Assembly (NCBI GenBank): GCA_902803365.1
Contig: CADCPU010000257.1
Span: forward strand, 1 to 6,222
From: Oscillospiraceae bacterium
Lineage (GTDB): Bacteria; Bacillota_A; Clostridia; Saccharofermentanales; Saccharofermentanaceae
Reading direction: 5' to 3'
Length of the DNA: 6,222 nt
Below, piece by piece: positions 1 through 5,874 of the stretch. How positions within the stretch are numbered: position 1 is the stretch's first letter; each line of letters begins with the position of its first letter. Made by a program: the position numbers and the translations under genes. The notes beneath the pieces are model-generated. The model saw nothing but the letters and a program-made list of their open reading frames with translations, was not told the DNA's origin and made no database searches.

Positions 1-216
1 AAGAACGAGTATATGCACATCAAGACCATGAATGCGTTCCATAAGATGCTCGCTCTTAAAAAGGCGGGGGACGATGAGGCAGCAGGTTCGCTGTATGCGT
101 CATTTGTCAGCGAAGTCGATTCGATGGAAGGAATGTCGGATGAAATGAAGAAGGAGTGGATCGCAACACTCGATCACGAGATCGGCTATTACGGGAAATA
201 TGCAACTGAAGCGTGA
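1..216 (+). CDS. Hypothetical protein, 3' part of a gene entering from the left
   Basis: The frame is open from the first base of the window to a TGA at 214-216, giving at least 71 residues. The first in-frame ATG is at 13 and another is at 28. Neither has a convincing Shine-Dalgarno sequence, so this is more likely the C-terminal part of a longer gene than a complete 67-aa protein. The visible part is soluble, rich in Lys, Glu, Asp and Ala, and probably helical (for example MSDEMKKEWIATLDHEIGYY), with no signal peptide or membrane segment. I do not recognise the family. A strong hairpin starts 7 bases after the stop, which fits the end of a transcription unit. It is the only + strand gene in the left part of the window and converges on the GGDEF gene. 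A complete 67-aa protein starting at 13 remains possible. Confidence 0.6.
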   Translation, partial: KNEYMHIKTMNAFHKMLALKKAGDDEAAGSLYASFVSEVDSMEGMSDEMKKEWIATLDHEIGYYGKYATEA

Positions 217-222
217 ACCTTG

Positions 223-257
223 CAGGGAAGTCTCTACTGAGGCGTCCCTGTTTGGGA
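223..257 (+). terminator. Terminator-like hairpin after the first gene
   Basis: CAGGGA (223-228) pairs with TCCCTG (245-250). After one A/G mismatch, GTCTC (230-234) pairs with GAGGC (239-243) around a TACT loop, giving 11 base pairs including one G-U. The stem begins 7 bases after the stop codon at 216. Only a short TTT run follows, so it is a strong hairpin with a weak U-tract. The reading as a terminator rests mainly on its position. Confidence 0.55.
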
Positions 258-307
258 TTAAATGTAACCTAAGGTTGCCTTTTGACTTCGAGCGCAGGAT
301 GAAACGC

Positions 308-502
308 AACCTTTTGTCTACAAACTCACCGTTTTGATGTCGTTTTTTGAAACCTTATGTTTACAAGTGCTCGAAAAAAGTGCGATCTTAAGCTCGTTTG
401 TATACATAATGTAGCGTTTTAGACGTGTGTAGAGGCAAATTATGAAACCTTTGGTTTACATAACGCCGTTGCACGGGTGCATTTTGAAACCTTATGTTGA
501 CA
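308..502. repeat. Array of five degenerate 15-bp repeats, mostly 41-43 bp apart
   Basis: Copies with the core AACCTTATGTTTACA lie at 308-322, 351-365, 392-406 (weak, 9 of 15 matches), 446-460 and 488-502. Most are preceded by TTTTGAAA or TATGAAA-like sequence. Start-to-start distances are 43, 41, 54 and 42 bp, close to four, four, five and four turns of B-DNA, so the copies would lie on roughly one helical face. A sixth, weaker match may lie at 276-290. Read on the minus strand, several copies translate as YVNIRF or YVNQRF-like peptides, but no gene spans the array. It lies between the convergent ends of the first gene and the GGDEF gene. The copies are too short and too divergent for a CRISPR. 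Function unknown; protein-binding sites or the remains of a small repetitive element are the main options. Confidence 0.6.
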
Positions 503-550
503 TAGACCGCCCGCCGCCGTGCCAATCGCCCGTAGCTGCGCTGATCGTGA

Positions 551-1651
551 TCAATCAGCCTCAGGCGCCTGGTAGTGGCTGACTCTCTCAGACTGCCCCT
601 TGGCGCGATAGTATTCGGCCTTGGCATTGTACATCAGCTGGTCGGATTCTCTGATGACGTCGTCGATACTGTCATTCGGTCTGCGCATTGCATATCCTGT
701 TGAGATGTTGTAGCCGGATCTGGTGATCTCGGTAACAGTATTGTCGAGCACTTTGGTTATTACGTCTTTGTCGGAATGCAAGAATACGATGATGAACTCA
801 TCGCCGCCGACCCTGTACGCGAGAGTCACCTCGTCAGCTATCTTGAGCATGCATTCGCCGATCTTGGCCAAGGCTTTGTCGCCTGCCAGATGTCCGTAAG
901 TATCGTTAAGATCCTTAAGACCGTTCATATCAAGGGATGCGACTGCTTCGATGCTCCTGTTATAGAGATTGCAGTCGTCGTAGAAAGCTTGTCGGTTGAG
1001 AAGACCTGTCAGCGAATCTCGTCTGTTGTCATTGGAGAAGAGGACCAGATAGAAGAAGATGCTGCTTATGATGATCGCTTCGTTAAGTCTGATGCCGCCG
1101 ACCATTATATCAAAAGCGGCAGATGAGAGGCAGAAGACAGCGCATACAGGCATGATGTATTTCTCGAGACTGCTTCGCTCCGAGAAGTTCTTGAAGACGA
1201 TCCTCAGGCTGTAAAGTATATAGAATATCGGTACGGCAAATGCCACATATCCCAGCGGGCCTCTGTAGAATGAGTAATCCTCATCAAATCCGAAAGCGAT
1301 ATCGGTAAAGAAGGCCGTGCTGCAGACCAATAATGTCAGGCAGGCAGGGATCCAATATTTGAGCTTATTCTTGTTTCTCGGGAGGATTACCATGAGCAGG
1401 CTGGCTGCTGCCGTCGATCTGAATGTATAGCCGAGTATGGAAAGAAAGGTCCTGAGGAATCTGAGCGAAGGATCTAATGAGCACATCGTTTCAAAAGCGT
1501 CTTCCCAAATTAGACCGACACTGCTGAATACAGTGACCCAGAAATAACGTGTCTCGGTATTCCTGAATCTCTTCCTGGGCCATAATTTGATACTGAACAG
1601 CAGTACCGTGAATATGGATACCCAATGGCGATGTAGCATATCTACTAACAT
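551..1651 (-). CDS. Membrane-anchored GGDEF-domain protein (probable diguanylate cyclase)
   Basis: A 366-aa protein. Residues 1-207 are mostly hydrophobic, with about six to seven possible membrane helices (near 9-24, 36-50, 67-90, 101-121, 132-155, 166-185 and 190-206), probably a membrane sensory module. Residues 208-355 form a GGDEF domain: DSLTGLLNR at 212-220, the metal- and substrate-binding segment DMNGLKDLND at 241-250, TYGH at 251-254, and an intact GGDEF at 282-286 within YRVGGDEFIIVF. This family condenses two GTP to cyclic di-GMP at the membrane. The autoinhibitory RxxD I-site expected just before the signature is absent (DEVT there), so product inhibition is likely reduced or lost. 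The start at 1651 has only a weak GGTAGA upstream, and Met5 (1639) is an alternative. A likely promoter overlaps the terminator of the upstream operon. No clear terminator follows the stop at 551. The domain call is secure; the sensed signal is unknown. Confidence 0.93.
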   Translation of the reverse strand: MLVDMLHRHWVSIFTVLLFSIKLWPRKRFRNTETRYFWVTVFSSVGLIWEDAFETMCSLDPSLRFLRTFLSILGYTFRSTAAASLLMVILPRNKNKLKYWIPACLTLLVCSTAFFTDIAFGFDEDYSFYRGPLGYVAFAVPIFYILYSLRIVFKNFSERSSLEKYIMPVCAVFCLSSAAFDIMVGGIRLNEAIIISSIFFYLVLFSNDNRRDSLTGLLNRQAFYDDCNLYNRSIEAVASLDMNGLKDLNDTYGHLAGDKALAKIGECMLKIADEVTLAYRVGGDEFIIVFLHSDKDVITKVLDNTVTEITRSGYNISTGYAMRRPNDSIDDVIRESDQLMYNAKAEYYRAKGQSERVSHYQAPEAD

Positions 1652-1672
1652 AATGATCTACCGATAATCCGA

Positions 1673-1717
1673 ATAAAAAGCGCCCCCGAATGATGTGATA
1701 ATTATATCACGGGGGCG
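1673..1717 (-). terminator. Intrinsic terminator of the protease/acetyltransferase operon
   Basis: CGCCCCCG (1681-1688) and CGGGGGCG (1710-1717) form a perfect 8-bp GC-rich stem. Read on the minus strand it is followed by CTTTTTATTC, a good U-tract. It lies 50 nt beyond the acetyltransferase stop codon at 1767. Further pairing inside the loop (1691-1698 with 1702-1709) is possible but weaker on the minus strand. On the + strand no U-tract follows, so it works in one direction. Confidence 0.9.
1701..1709 (-). promoter_or_regulatory. Extended -10 promoter for the GGDEF gene, inside the terminator loop
   Basis: The minus strand reads TGATATAAT, a perfect extended -10 element (TGn plus TATAAT; hexamer at 1701-1706). 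The -35 position with a 17-nt spacer reads TGAATC, which is poor, as is common with extended -10 promoters. Transcription would start near 1694, giving a leader of about 45 nt before the ATG at 1651. The element lies wholly within the loop of the terminator. The motif is certain; promoter activity is inferred. Confidence 0.55.
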
Positions 1718-1766
1718 GTATGTGATTCAGTAAATAAAAGTGACAAAATAATAAATTTTTTAACAT

Positions 1767-2432
1767 TTACCTTCGGCGGTCAGAACTTGAGCGGAACGCA
1801 TCGATCTCTTTTTCGAGCAGGCGAAAAACATTCGCGACAAGATATCCGTCAGCAACTGCGTGATTCAGACGTATTGATACAGGCATCATGAGACGGCCGT
1901 TCTCTTCGCGATACCTTCCCCAGTTTACGATCGGCAGGAAGTAGAGATATCCGTCCGGCAGCTCGATGTTGAGTGAGTCGTATGAGAGCCATGAGATATA
2001 TGAAGCGTCAAACCAATTGGGGTGGTTCGCCATGTCCAGACCATACTCTCTTGTGAGCTTGGCCTGCTCGGCGTCCGCTACTGCGTTCTTATAAAACGTC
2101 TCATAATCAGGATCGTAGTTCGTATACACCGGAGTGCATGTCTCGGTGTCTTCGTGGAAGATATACTGCGTGGGATTGATCGTGTCGTAGCAGATCAGCT
2201 CGTCCGACTGCCAGAGATAAGCCATCTTGTAATCATCGCGCGAGTTCAAGACCTTGGAGAGGATATACAGGAAGTTGATATAGAATTTTGTACCTGCCGC
2301 CTTTGACTGAGCGACAAGGGCAGTGACGTCGATCCTTGCCGTTATGGAAGTCGAGCACTTGCAGTCTTCCGTGAAGTGCCTGTAGACGCCCTTTCTGTAG
2401 TATGTTTCTTTGTCGATCACTTTATAGTTCAT
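1767..2432 (-). CDS. Chloramphenicol acetyltransferase-like (CatA family) acyltransferase
   Basis: A 221-aa cytoplasmic protein of normal length for trimeric type A chloramphenicol acetyltransferases, which move an acetyl group from acetyl-CoA to a hydroxyl. The start is placed at 2432 because AGAGGA (2440-2445) lies 7 nt upstream and because MNYKVIDKETYYRKGVYRHF matches the usual CAT N-terminus. The longer form from 2486 would overlap the upstream gene. The active-site loop is NHAVADG at 190-196 in place of the classic HHAxxDG. Catalytic His191 and structural Asp195 are kept, and only the first His is Asn. Other CAT-like segments are KCSTSITARIDVT (25-37), SWLSYDSLNIEL (147-158) and PIVNWGRY (167-174). 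It is the second gene of an operon, 14 nt behind a secreted protease gene. Whether it gives chloramphenicol resistance cannot be told; many clostridial homologues are housekeeping acyltransferases of unknown substrate. Confidence 0.88.
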   Translation of the reverse strand: MNYKVIDKETYYRKGVYRHFTEDCKCSTSITARIDVTALVAQSKAAGTKFYINFLYILSKVLNSRDDYKMAYLWQSDELICYDTINPTQYIFHEDTETCTPVYTNYDPDYETFYKNAVADAEQAKLTREYGLDMANHPNWFDASYISWLSYDSLNIELPDGYLYFLPIVNWGRYREENGRLMMPVSIRLNHAVADGYLVANVFRLLEKEIDAFRSSSDRRR

Positions 2433-2446
2433 ATGCTGTTCCTCTG

Positions 2447-3940
2447 TTATTTGAAAAGTACCGTGATGCACGGGTCGCCCGGGCAAGATAGTGGATATTC
2501 AATTAAGTCACTGACCCCAACCTTTGAAGCCAGTTCAGGATCGGTCATGTCGACCCAGTCTTCGTCTGCCAGGAGAAACGATCTGCCCGGTTCGATCTTG
2601 GCTTCGTAGTGACATGGCACTTTTTGGAAGATGGTATTGGAATAATCCTCATAGGATTCGCCCTCGCATAATGCGACACCGGAAGTCTTGACCGTTACTG
2701 TGAATTTTTGCACAGGGACAGGTGAATCGAATCTGATCGTGTGATAACCTTTGTGTTCGAATGTTCCGCTCTTGGTGGCAAGGACATCCCCGAATTCACC
2801 GTCAAGGATCTCAATGGTGTAGGTCTGACCCGGAGCAAAAGCCCAACATCCGACAGCTGCAACTGAGCCTGTGTTCTCGTAGACGCTTGCAACTGTAATG
2901 TCGTCACAGGCAATGAGATCGGTCTCGTTGAGCTTCTCAGGATCTGTATTGAGCGACAGTTCAAAAGCTTCTCTTGAACTGATCGCTCCCATCGGATATG
3001 TGCCGTAGGCCATAGCTGAGGAGAACTCATTGGTGACGTGATAATTTGAGATCGTATTGATCGGCATATCATAAGACACCCAGTAATATCCGAGATTGCC
3101 CCAGAACTCTCCGAAAGAATTTTGCACGAGCCAAGCTCCGTTCCTTGAAGCCGGATCAGCGAAGCAATCGGCAGGGAAGTTGTCATCCCATCCGACTATC
3201 GCTGCAACGTGATTGGTATCGGTACCGTTGTCTTTGTAGTTCTGCGTATAGTATCCGTTGATATATTTGCATGCCTTGGTGTAGTTGATGATGAGATTCA
3301 GCGCACCGTACTCGCGAAGTGCGTCCTTCACGTCATCTTCTGTCAACTCGGCTCGGTCGCTGCGCGTCATGTTGTAGCAACCGAAGATATTTGCATCTTC
3401 GATCAAATAGCCGTTCAAAGGCTGAGCGCAGAGTGATCCGACGATGTGATGGAAGTTTCCGCCGAGATCGGTTATCTTGCCTGAGTCGATATAGAACTTT
3501 TCTTCCGGATACTGCGGCTTGCCGTCAGCTTCTTCAGCAACGGCATATATACGCTTGATAAGGTCTGTCGGATTGATATCGATCAGCTCGCCGTGCTCCT
3601 TCAAATATCCGGACTGCATTGAAGATACAGCGGCATAAGCATAGCAGCCGCCGAGTCCCTGCTCTCTGACCGGCGTGCTCCAACCTTCGGTGACAGTGCA
3701 GTAACTGTGCTCCGGATCACTGAACGGAACGTAATAATCCTTATCTCCGCCTGCGAAGATCTGTTCGACATTCTCGGCAGGAACCTCGGTCGTCTCAGGA
3801 GTTCCTGTTGTTCCGTGATTGGCATTATCCACCGGGGCAGCTGTCTCGACTGCGGGCTTTTTGGAGCAGCCTGTCATACTTGACAGCATGATCATGGAAA
3901 CGAGTAGTGAAATGCCTGTGATCTTTTTGATGTTCATCAT
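2447..3940 (-). CDS. Secreted lipoprotein papain-family (C1) cysteine protease with C-terminal lectin-like region
   Basis: A 497-aa protein. Residues 1-25 are a lipoprotein signal (IKK, hydrophobic stretch, then SMTGC with Cys25 as lipid anchor), followed by a Thr/Pro/Glu-rich linker to about 57. The C1 catalytic domain spans about 75-295: oxyanion Gln94 and nucleophile Cys99 in PVREQGLGGCYAYAAVSSMQ, His244 in DTNHVAAIVGWDD, and Asn274 in LVQNSFGEFWGNLGYYWVSYD (NSFG instead of the usual NSWG). All four key residues are present, so it should be active outside the cell, tethered to the membrane. Residues about 296-497 are beta-rich and end in CPGDPCITVLFK. This resembles the lectin-like domain that follows papain domains in many anaerobes, a weaker assignment. 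GGAGGG (3946-3951) is 5 nt from the ATG at 3940 and 8 nt from a second ATG at 3937; either may be used. First gene of an operon with the acetyltransferase. Confidence 0.92.
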   Translation of the reverse strand: MMNIKKITGISLLVSMIMLSSMTGCSKKPAVETAAPVDNANHGTTGTPETTEVPAENVEQIFAGGDKDYYVPFSDPEHSYCTVTEGWSTPVREQGLGGCYAYAAVSSMQSGYLKEHGELIDINPTDLIKRIYAVAEEADGKPQYPEEKFYIDSGKITDLGGNFHHIVGSLCAQPLNGYLIEDANIFGCYNMTRSDRAELTEDDVKDALREYGALNLIINYTKACKYINGYYTQNYKDNGTDTNHVAAIVGWDDNFPADCFADPASRNGAWLVQNSFGEFWGNLGYYWVSYDMPINTISNYHVTNEFSSAMAYGTYPMGAISSREAFELSLNTDPEKLNETDLIACDDITVASVYENTGSVAAVGCWAFAPGQTYTIEILDGEFGDVLATKSGTFEHKGYHTIRFDSPVPVQKFTVTVKTSGVALCEGESYEDYSNTIFQKVPCHYEAKIEPGRSFLLADEDWVDMTDPELASKVGVSDLIEYPLSCPGDPCITVLFK

Positions 3941-3966
3941 ATATTCCCTCCGAAAAAGCTACCGAT

Positions 3967-3972
3967 ATTATA
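3967..3972 (-). promoter_or_regulatory. -10 box of the protease operon promoter
   Basis: The minus strand reads a perfect TATAAT, 26 nt before the protease start codon, with the GGAGGG ribosome binding site in between. No good -35 sits at 17 nt (TTTTCC). TTGATT lies 21 nt away (3994-3999), longer than normal. The upstream gene ends at 4043 and a terminator-like hairpin lies between, so a separate promoter is expected here. Confidence 0.5.
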
Positions 3973-3990
3973 CGATAATTTATTGCGGGG

Positions 3991-4010
3991 GAAAATCAAC
4001 GAACCGTTGA
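3991..4010 (-). terminator. Small hairpin, likely terminator of the 169-aa gene or an operator
   Basis: TCAACG and CGTTGA form a perfect 6-bp inverted repeat with a 3-nt centre (3996-4010). On the minus strand it is followed by TTTTCCCCC, a short U-run, and it lies 32 nt beyond the stop of the upstream gene at 4043. That fits a weak intrinsic terminator. It also overlaps the -35 region of the protease promoter, so it could instead be a repressor-binding site. Confidence 0.5.
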
Positions 4011-4042
4011 GTCCGTATCAATCGTGAGTTTACGCGAGGTAC

Positions 4043-4552
4043 TCAGTCCAAAAAGCCGTGATTATAGATATCTGTCGCGCCGTACTTTGCCAGATCCTTT
4101 TTGATCTCGCCCTGAACGCTTTCCATAAATCCCTGATCCCAGCAATCATCTGTCAGACCGATATCCTGAGGGAAGATCTTATAACGGATCCCGTTCAGTT
4201 TGAATTCGGTAGATACGAGTTTGGCAGGCCAGCCGTTCTTGATCCATTCTTCCTTGCGTCCTTCAAAGTCCTTTTTCCACTTGGCGGTCAGGAATTCCAA
4301 TGTCAGTTCGTTCATCTTGCTGACAGCTTCCTCTTTGGTGATGTCTTCGATCGAATCCATAATGTCCCAATTGCCGATCCCGTACGGAGAACCTGCAGGT
4401 TCATTAGGATCATATCCCATAAGGCGGTCGCATATCTCGCTCTTTTCATCAGGGATCCATTCGGCGTTCTCGAAAAGGAAATAGTCTCCTTTTTCCTGTT
4501 TGCCGAGTCTTCTCTTTTTGATCAAGTAGTAAACGGTGTTCTTCTTTGTCAT
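4043..4552 (-). CDS. Protein of unknown function, 169 aa
   Basis: The start is set at 4552 because GGAGG (4561-4565) lies 8 nt upstream. An earlier in-frame ATG at 4567 overlaps this ribosome binding site and has none of its own. The protein is soluble, highly charged and rich in Trp and Tyr, with no signal peptide or membrane helix. A basic N-terminus (TKKNTVYYLIKKRRLGK) is followed by an acidic middle part with YGIGNWDIMDSIED at 57-70, a Lys/Glu/Trp helix (about 72-107), and a C-terminal segment with LNGIRYKIFPQDIG (119-132). I do not recognise the family. It has its own predicted promoter with a palindrome next to the -35 box, a leader hairpin and a strong ribosome binding site. It lies downstream of a nuclease gene in the same direction but 132 bp away, so co-transcription is not assured. 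GC in one sampled line is about 45%. Confidence 0.85.
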   Translation of the reverse strand: MTKKNTVYYLIKKRRLGKQEKGDYFLFENAEWIPDEKSEICDRLMGYDPNEPAGSPYGIGNWDIMDSIEDITKEEAVSKMNELTLEFLTAKWKKDFEGRKEEWIKNGWPAKLVSTEFKLNGIRYKIFPQDIGLTDDCWDQGFMESVQGEIKKDLAKYGATDIYNHGFLD

Positions 4553-4574
4553 GTTAATCACCTCCATCCACTTG

Positions 4575-4591
4575 TAGGATAGCTGATCCTA
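4575..4591 (-). other. Leader hairpin of the 169-aa gene
   Basis: TAGGAT (4575-4580) and ATCCTA (4586-4591) form a perfect 6-bp inverted repeat with a 5-nt loop. It falls between the predicted transcription start (about 4592) and the ribosome binding site (4561-4565), so it would be the very 5' end of the mRNA. Such hairpins can stabilise a message; as DNA it could also be an operator. Confidence 0.4.
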
Positions 4592-4598
4592 TATAAAG

Positions 4599-4627
4599 AT
4601 TTTAGCGAGTACGGGTAGAAGTTTCAA
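4599..4627 (-). promoter_or_regulatory. Sigma-A-type promoter of the 169-aa gene
   Basis: The minus strand reads TTGAAA (4622-4627), a 17-nt spacer, then TAAAAT (4599-4604). Both hexamers are close to consensus and the spacing is ideal. Transcription would start near 4592, about 40 nt before the start codon at 4552. Confidence 0.65.
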
Positions 4628-4633
4628 TGTTTG

Positions 4634-4652
4634 ACTCAAGTGAGACTTGAGT
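4634..4652. promoter_or_regulatory. Perfect 8-bp inverted repeat just upstream of the -35 box
   Basis: ACTCAAGT and ACTTGAGT form a perfect dyad with a GAG centre. On the minus strand it ends 6 bp before the TTGAAA -35 box, where activators and some repressors bind. It also lies 33 bp after the nuclease stop codon. No U-run follows on either strand, so it does not look like a normal intrinsic terminator, though it could still protect the nuclease mRNA 3' end. Confidence 0.5.
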
Positions 4653-4684
4653 TGCGGTGCGTAATAGGCAGTGGAAATGTACTA

Positions 4685-5725
4685 TCAAGGATCTTTCTTT
4701 TTGAATTCTTCAAGATTCAGCTCCTTCTTCAGCTCTTCTTTAGAAGGCATATATGGAAGATACTTTGCTGTGAAGATCTGCTGATTGCCTTCCGGTAAGG
4801 TATACTCGACTAACGTATCACTCTTATCGGCGCACAGTACTATTCCGATAGGCGGATTATCTCCATTGTTCATTAACTGTCTTGTATAGTAATTAACATA
4901 CATCTGCATCTGACCGATATCTTGATGAGTAAGTTCTCCGATCTTTAAGTCTACTAGAACAAAACACTTCAAGATGAAATTATAGAAAACCAGATCGACA
5001 TAGAAATGACGGCCGTCGATATCAAAATGCTTTTGCCTTGCAACGAAAGAATAACCTTTCCCAAGTTCAAGCAGAAATTTCTGCAAATGATCTATCAGAG
5101 CCTGTTCCAGATCAGATTCATAGAAGTGTTCATTTGCAGGAAGATCCAGAAACTCCAATACATACGGATCCTTGATTATCTTTTCATATTCAGGTTTTGG
5201 CTCAATTTTGTTGATCTCATCTGCAACACTTGCCTTATCTTTACTTGCAAGTATTCTCTGGTAGTAGAAGGAATTGATCTGGCGGTCCAACTGTCTTGAA
5301 CTCCAACCGCATGATATTGCTTCTTCGAGATAGAACTGCCTTGCGTCTTCATCATTAACCCTCATAAGGCTGCGGTAATGTGTCCAGCTCAATTCGCTAC
5401 GCAGTGCGTAGCGATTCTGAAAAGTTCTATAAAACTGCCGCATATTTTTTATGTTTGCAATCGTGAATCCTTTTCCGAATTCAGCAGTCAACTTGTCAGA
5501 TATAAATTCAAGCAGTTGCTTTCCGTACGCAGCGCGTTCGCTTTCTCCGCATACCTCATGGATCTTCTTGCCTATATTCCAATAGGCGGTAACCATGGCA
5601 GAGTTAACTGCCTTGCTAACCTTGGTCTGAGCCTCAACAACGTAACCGCGTACCGTTTTGTAAGTTTCTTGGGCAATGATATCATTGGCCTCTTCATTCG
5701 ATTTCTTTACTAAGTCCTTATCCAT
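4685..5725 (-). CDS. DUF1016 (YhcG-type) PD-(D/E)XK nuclease domain protein
   Basis: A 346-aa cytoplasmic protein, close to the usual family length (E. coli YhcG is about 375 aa). Residues about 20-160 match the DUF1016 N-terminal domain (AYWNIGKKIHE 47-57, FTIANIKNMRQFY 87-99, LSWTHYRSLMRV 112-123, GWSSRQLDRQI 140-150). Residues about 185-335 form the nuclease domain: Glu207 in the DLEQALIDHL helix, Asp244 in FYVDLVFYN, Asp259 and Lys261 in VDLKIGELTHQDIGQM. The catalytic residues are all present, so it is probably an active DNase. Relatives are often found next to type I restriction-modification genes, but no such genes lie here. AAGGA lies 7 nt before the ATG at 5725. Five sampled 60-base lines average 39% GC, against about 52% in three lines from the protease operon and GGDEF gene, which suggests transfer. 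The partner and target are unknown. Confidence 0.92.
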   Translation of the reverse strand: MDKDLVKKSNEEANDIIAQETYKTVRGYVVEAQTKVSKAVNSAMVTAYWNIGKKIHEVCGESERAAYGKQLLEFISDKLTAEFGKGFTIANIKNMRQFYRTFQNRYALRSELSWTHYRSLMRVNDEDARQFYLEEAISCGWSSRQLDRQINSFYYQRILASKDKASVADEINKIEPKPEYEKIIKDPYVLEFLDLPANEHFYESDLEQALIDHLQKFLLELGKGYSFVARQKHFDIDGRHFYVDLVFYNFILKCFVLVDLKIGELTHQDIGQMQMYVNYYTRQLMNNGDNPPIGIVLCADKSDTLVEYTLPEGNQQIFTAKYLPYMPSKEELKKELNLEEFKKKDP

Positions 5726-5748
5726 ATGAACATCCTTTCCGTTTGTTT

Positions 5749-5770
5749 CGGCAATGCCGTATTAAATACG
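5749..5770. promoter_or_regulatory. Two overlapping palindromes in the nuclease gene leader
   Basis: CGGC-AAT-GCCG (5749-5759) overlaps CGTATT-A-AATACG (5758-5770), a perfect 6-bp dyad. Both lie between the predicted start of transcription and the nuclease ribosome binding site. They could bind a repressor or fold in the leader RNA. The symmetry is certain, the function inferred. Confidence 0.4.
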
Positions 5771-5786
5771 TTTAGAATATATGTTC

Positions 5787-5795
5787 ATAATATCA
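5787..5795 (-). promoter_or_regulatory. Extended -10 promoter of the nuclease gene
   Basis: The minus strand reads TGATATTAT, an extended -10 (TGn plus TATTAT, hexamer at 5787-5792). The -35 region is poor but contains the perfect palindrome CCATTAATGG (5807-5816). The leader would be about 55 nt. A near-palindrome GAATATATGTTC (5775-5786) lies directly downstream, over the likely transcription start. Confidence 0.4.
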
Positions 5796-5838
5796 AATGA
5801 TTGGTGCCATTAATGGGACTCTGTAACAAGCGGACAAT

Positions 5839-5864
5839 AAAAAACGCAAACACCATCGTTTGCG
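5839..5864 (-). terminator. Intrinsic terminator following a displaced tRNA-Ser 3' end
   Basis: CGCAAAC (5845-5851) and GTTTGCG (5858-5864) form a perfect 7-bp stem with a 6-nt loop. On the minus strand it runs straight into TTTTTT (5844-5839). It stands 10 nt beyond the CCA of a tRNA-Ser 3' fragment in the same orientation, the usual place for a tRNA terminator. No gene that it could serve remains intact in the window. Confidence 0.85.
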
Positions 5865-5874
5865 GTTTGATATC

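Noticed and set aside
300..510. Repeat array as a CRISPR
   Set aside because: Copies are about 15-20 bp, differ at many positions, and the spacing of 41-54 bp is irregular. No cas genes are present.
300..510. Repeat array as integron attC sites
   Set aside because: There are no gene cassettes between copies, no paired core sites around large imperfect hairpins, and no integrase in view.
388..627. A 79-aa minus-strand frame over the repeat array and the end of the GGDEF gene
   Set aside because: It overlaps the GGDEF 3' end by 77 nt in another frame, has no ribosome binding site, and its YVN-x-RF repeats follow simply from the DNA repeats.
2433..2486. An N-terminal extension of the acetyltransferase starting at 2486
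   Set aside because: The extra 18 residues overlap the protease gene, have no ribosome binding site and are not part of CAT proteins. The start at 2432 has AGAGGA 7 nt upstream.
4058..4582. A + strand frame as long as the minus-strand 169/174-aa gene
   Set aside because: It lacks a ribosome binding site and reads as a hydrophobic, Cys/Phe/Ile-rich shadow. The minus frame has GGAGG at the right distance, a promoter and a normal soluble composition.
4634..4652. The perfect dyad as the nuclease gene's intrinsic terminator
   Set aside because: No U-run follows it on either strand and the stem is AT-rich. Its position next to the -35 box suits a binding site better, though a 3'-end role is not excluded.
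5006..5713. Two + strand frames inside the nuclease gene
   Set aside because: They are antisense to a gene with a clear conserved domain and catalytic motifs, have no ribosome binding sites, and show shadow-like composition.
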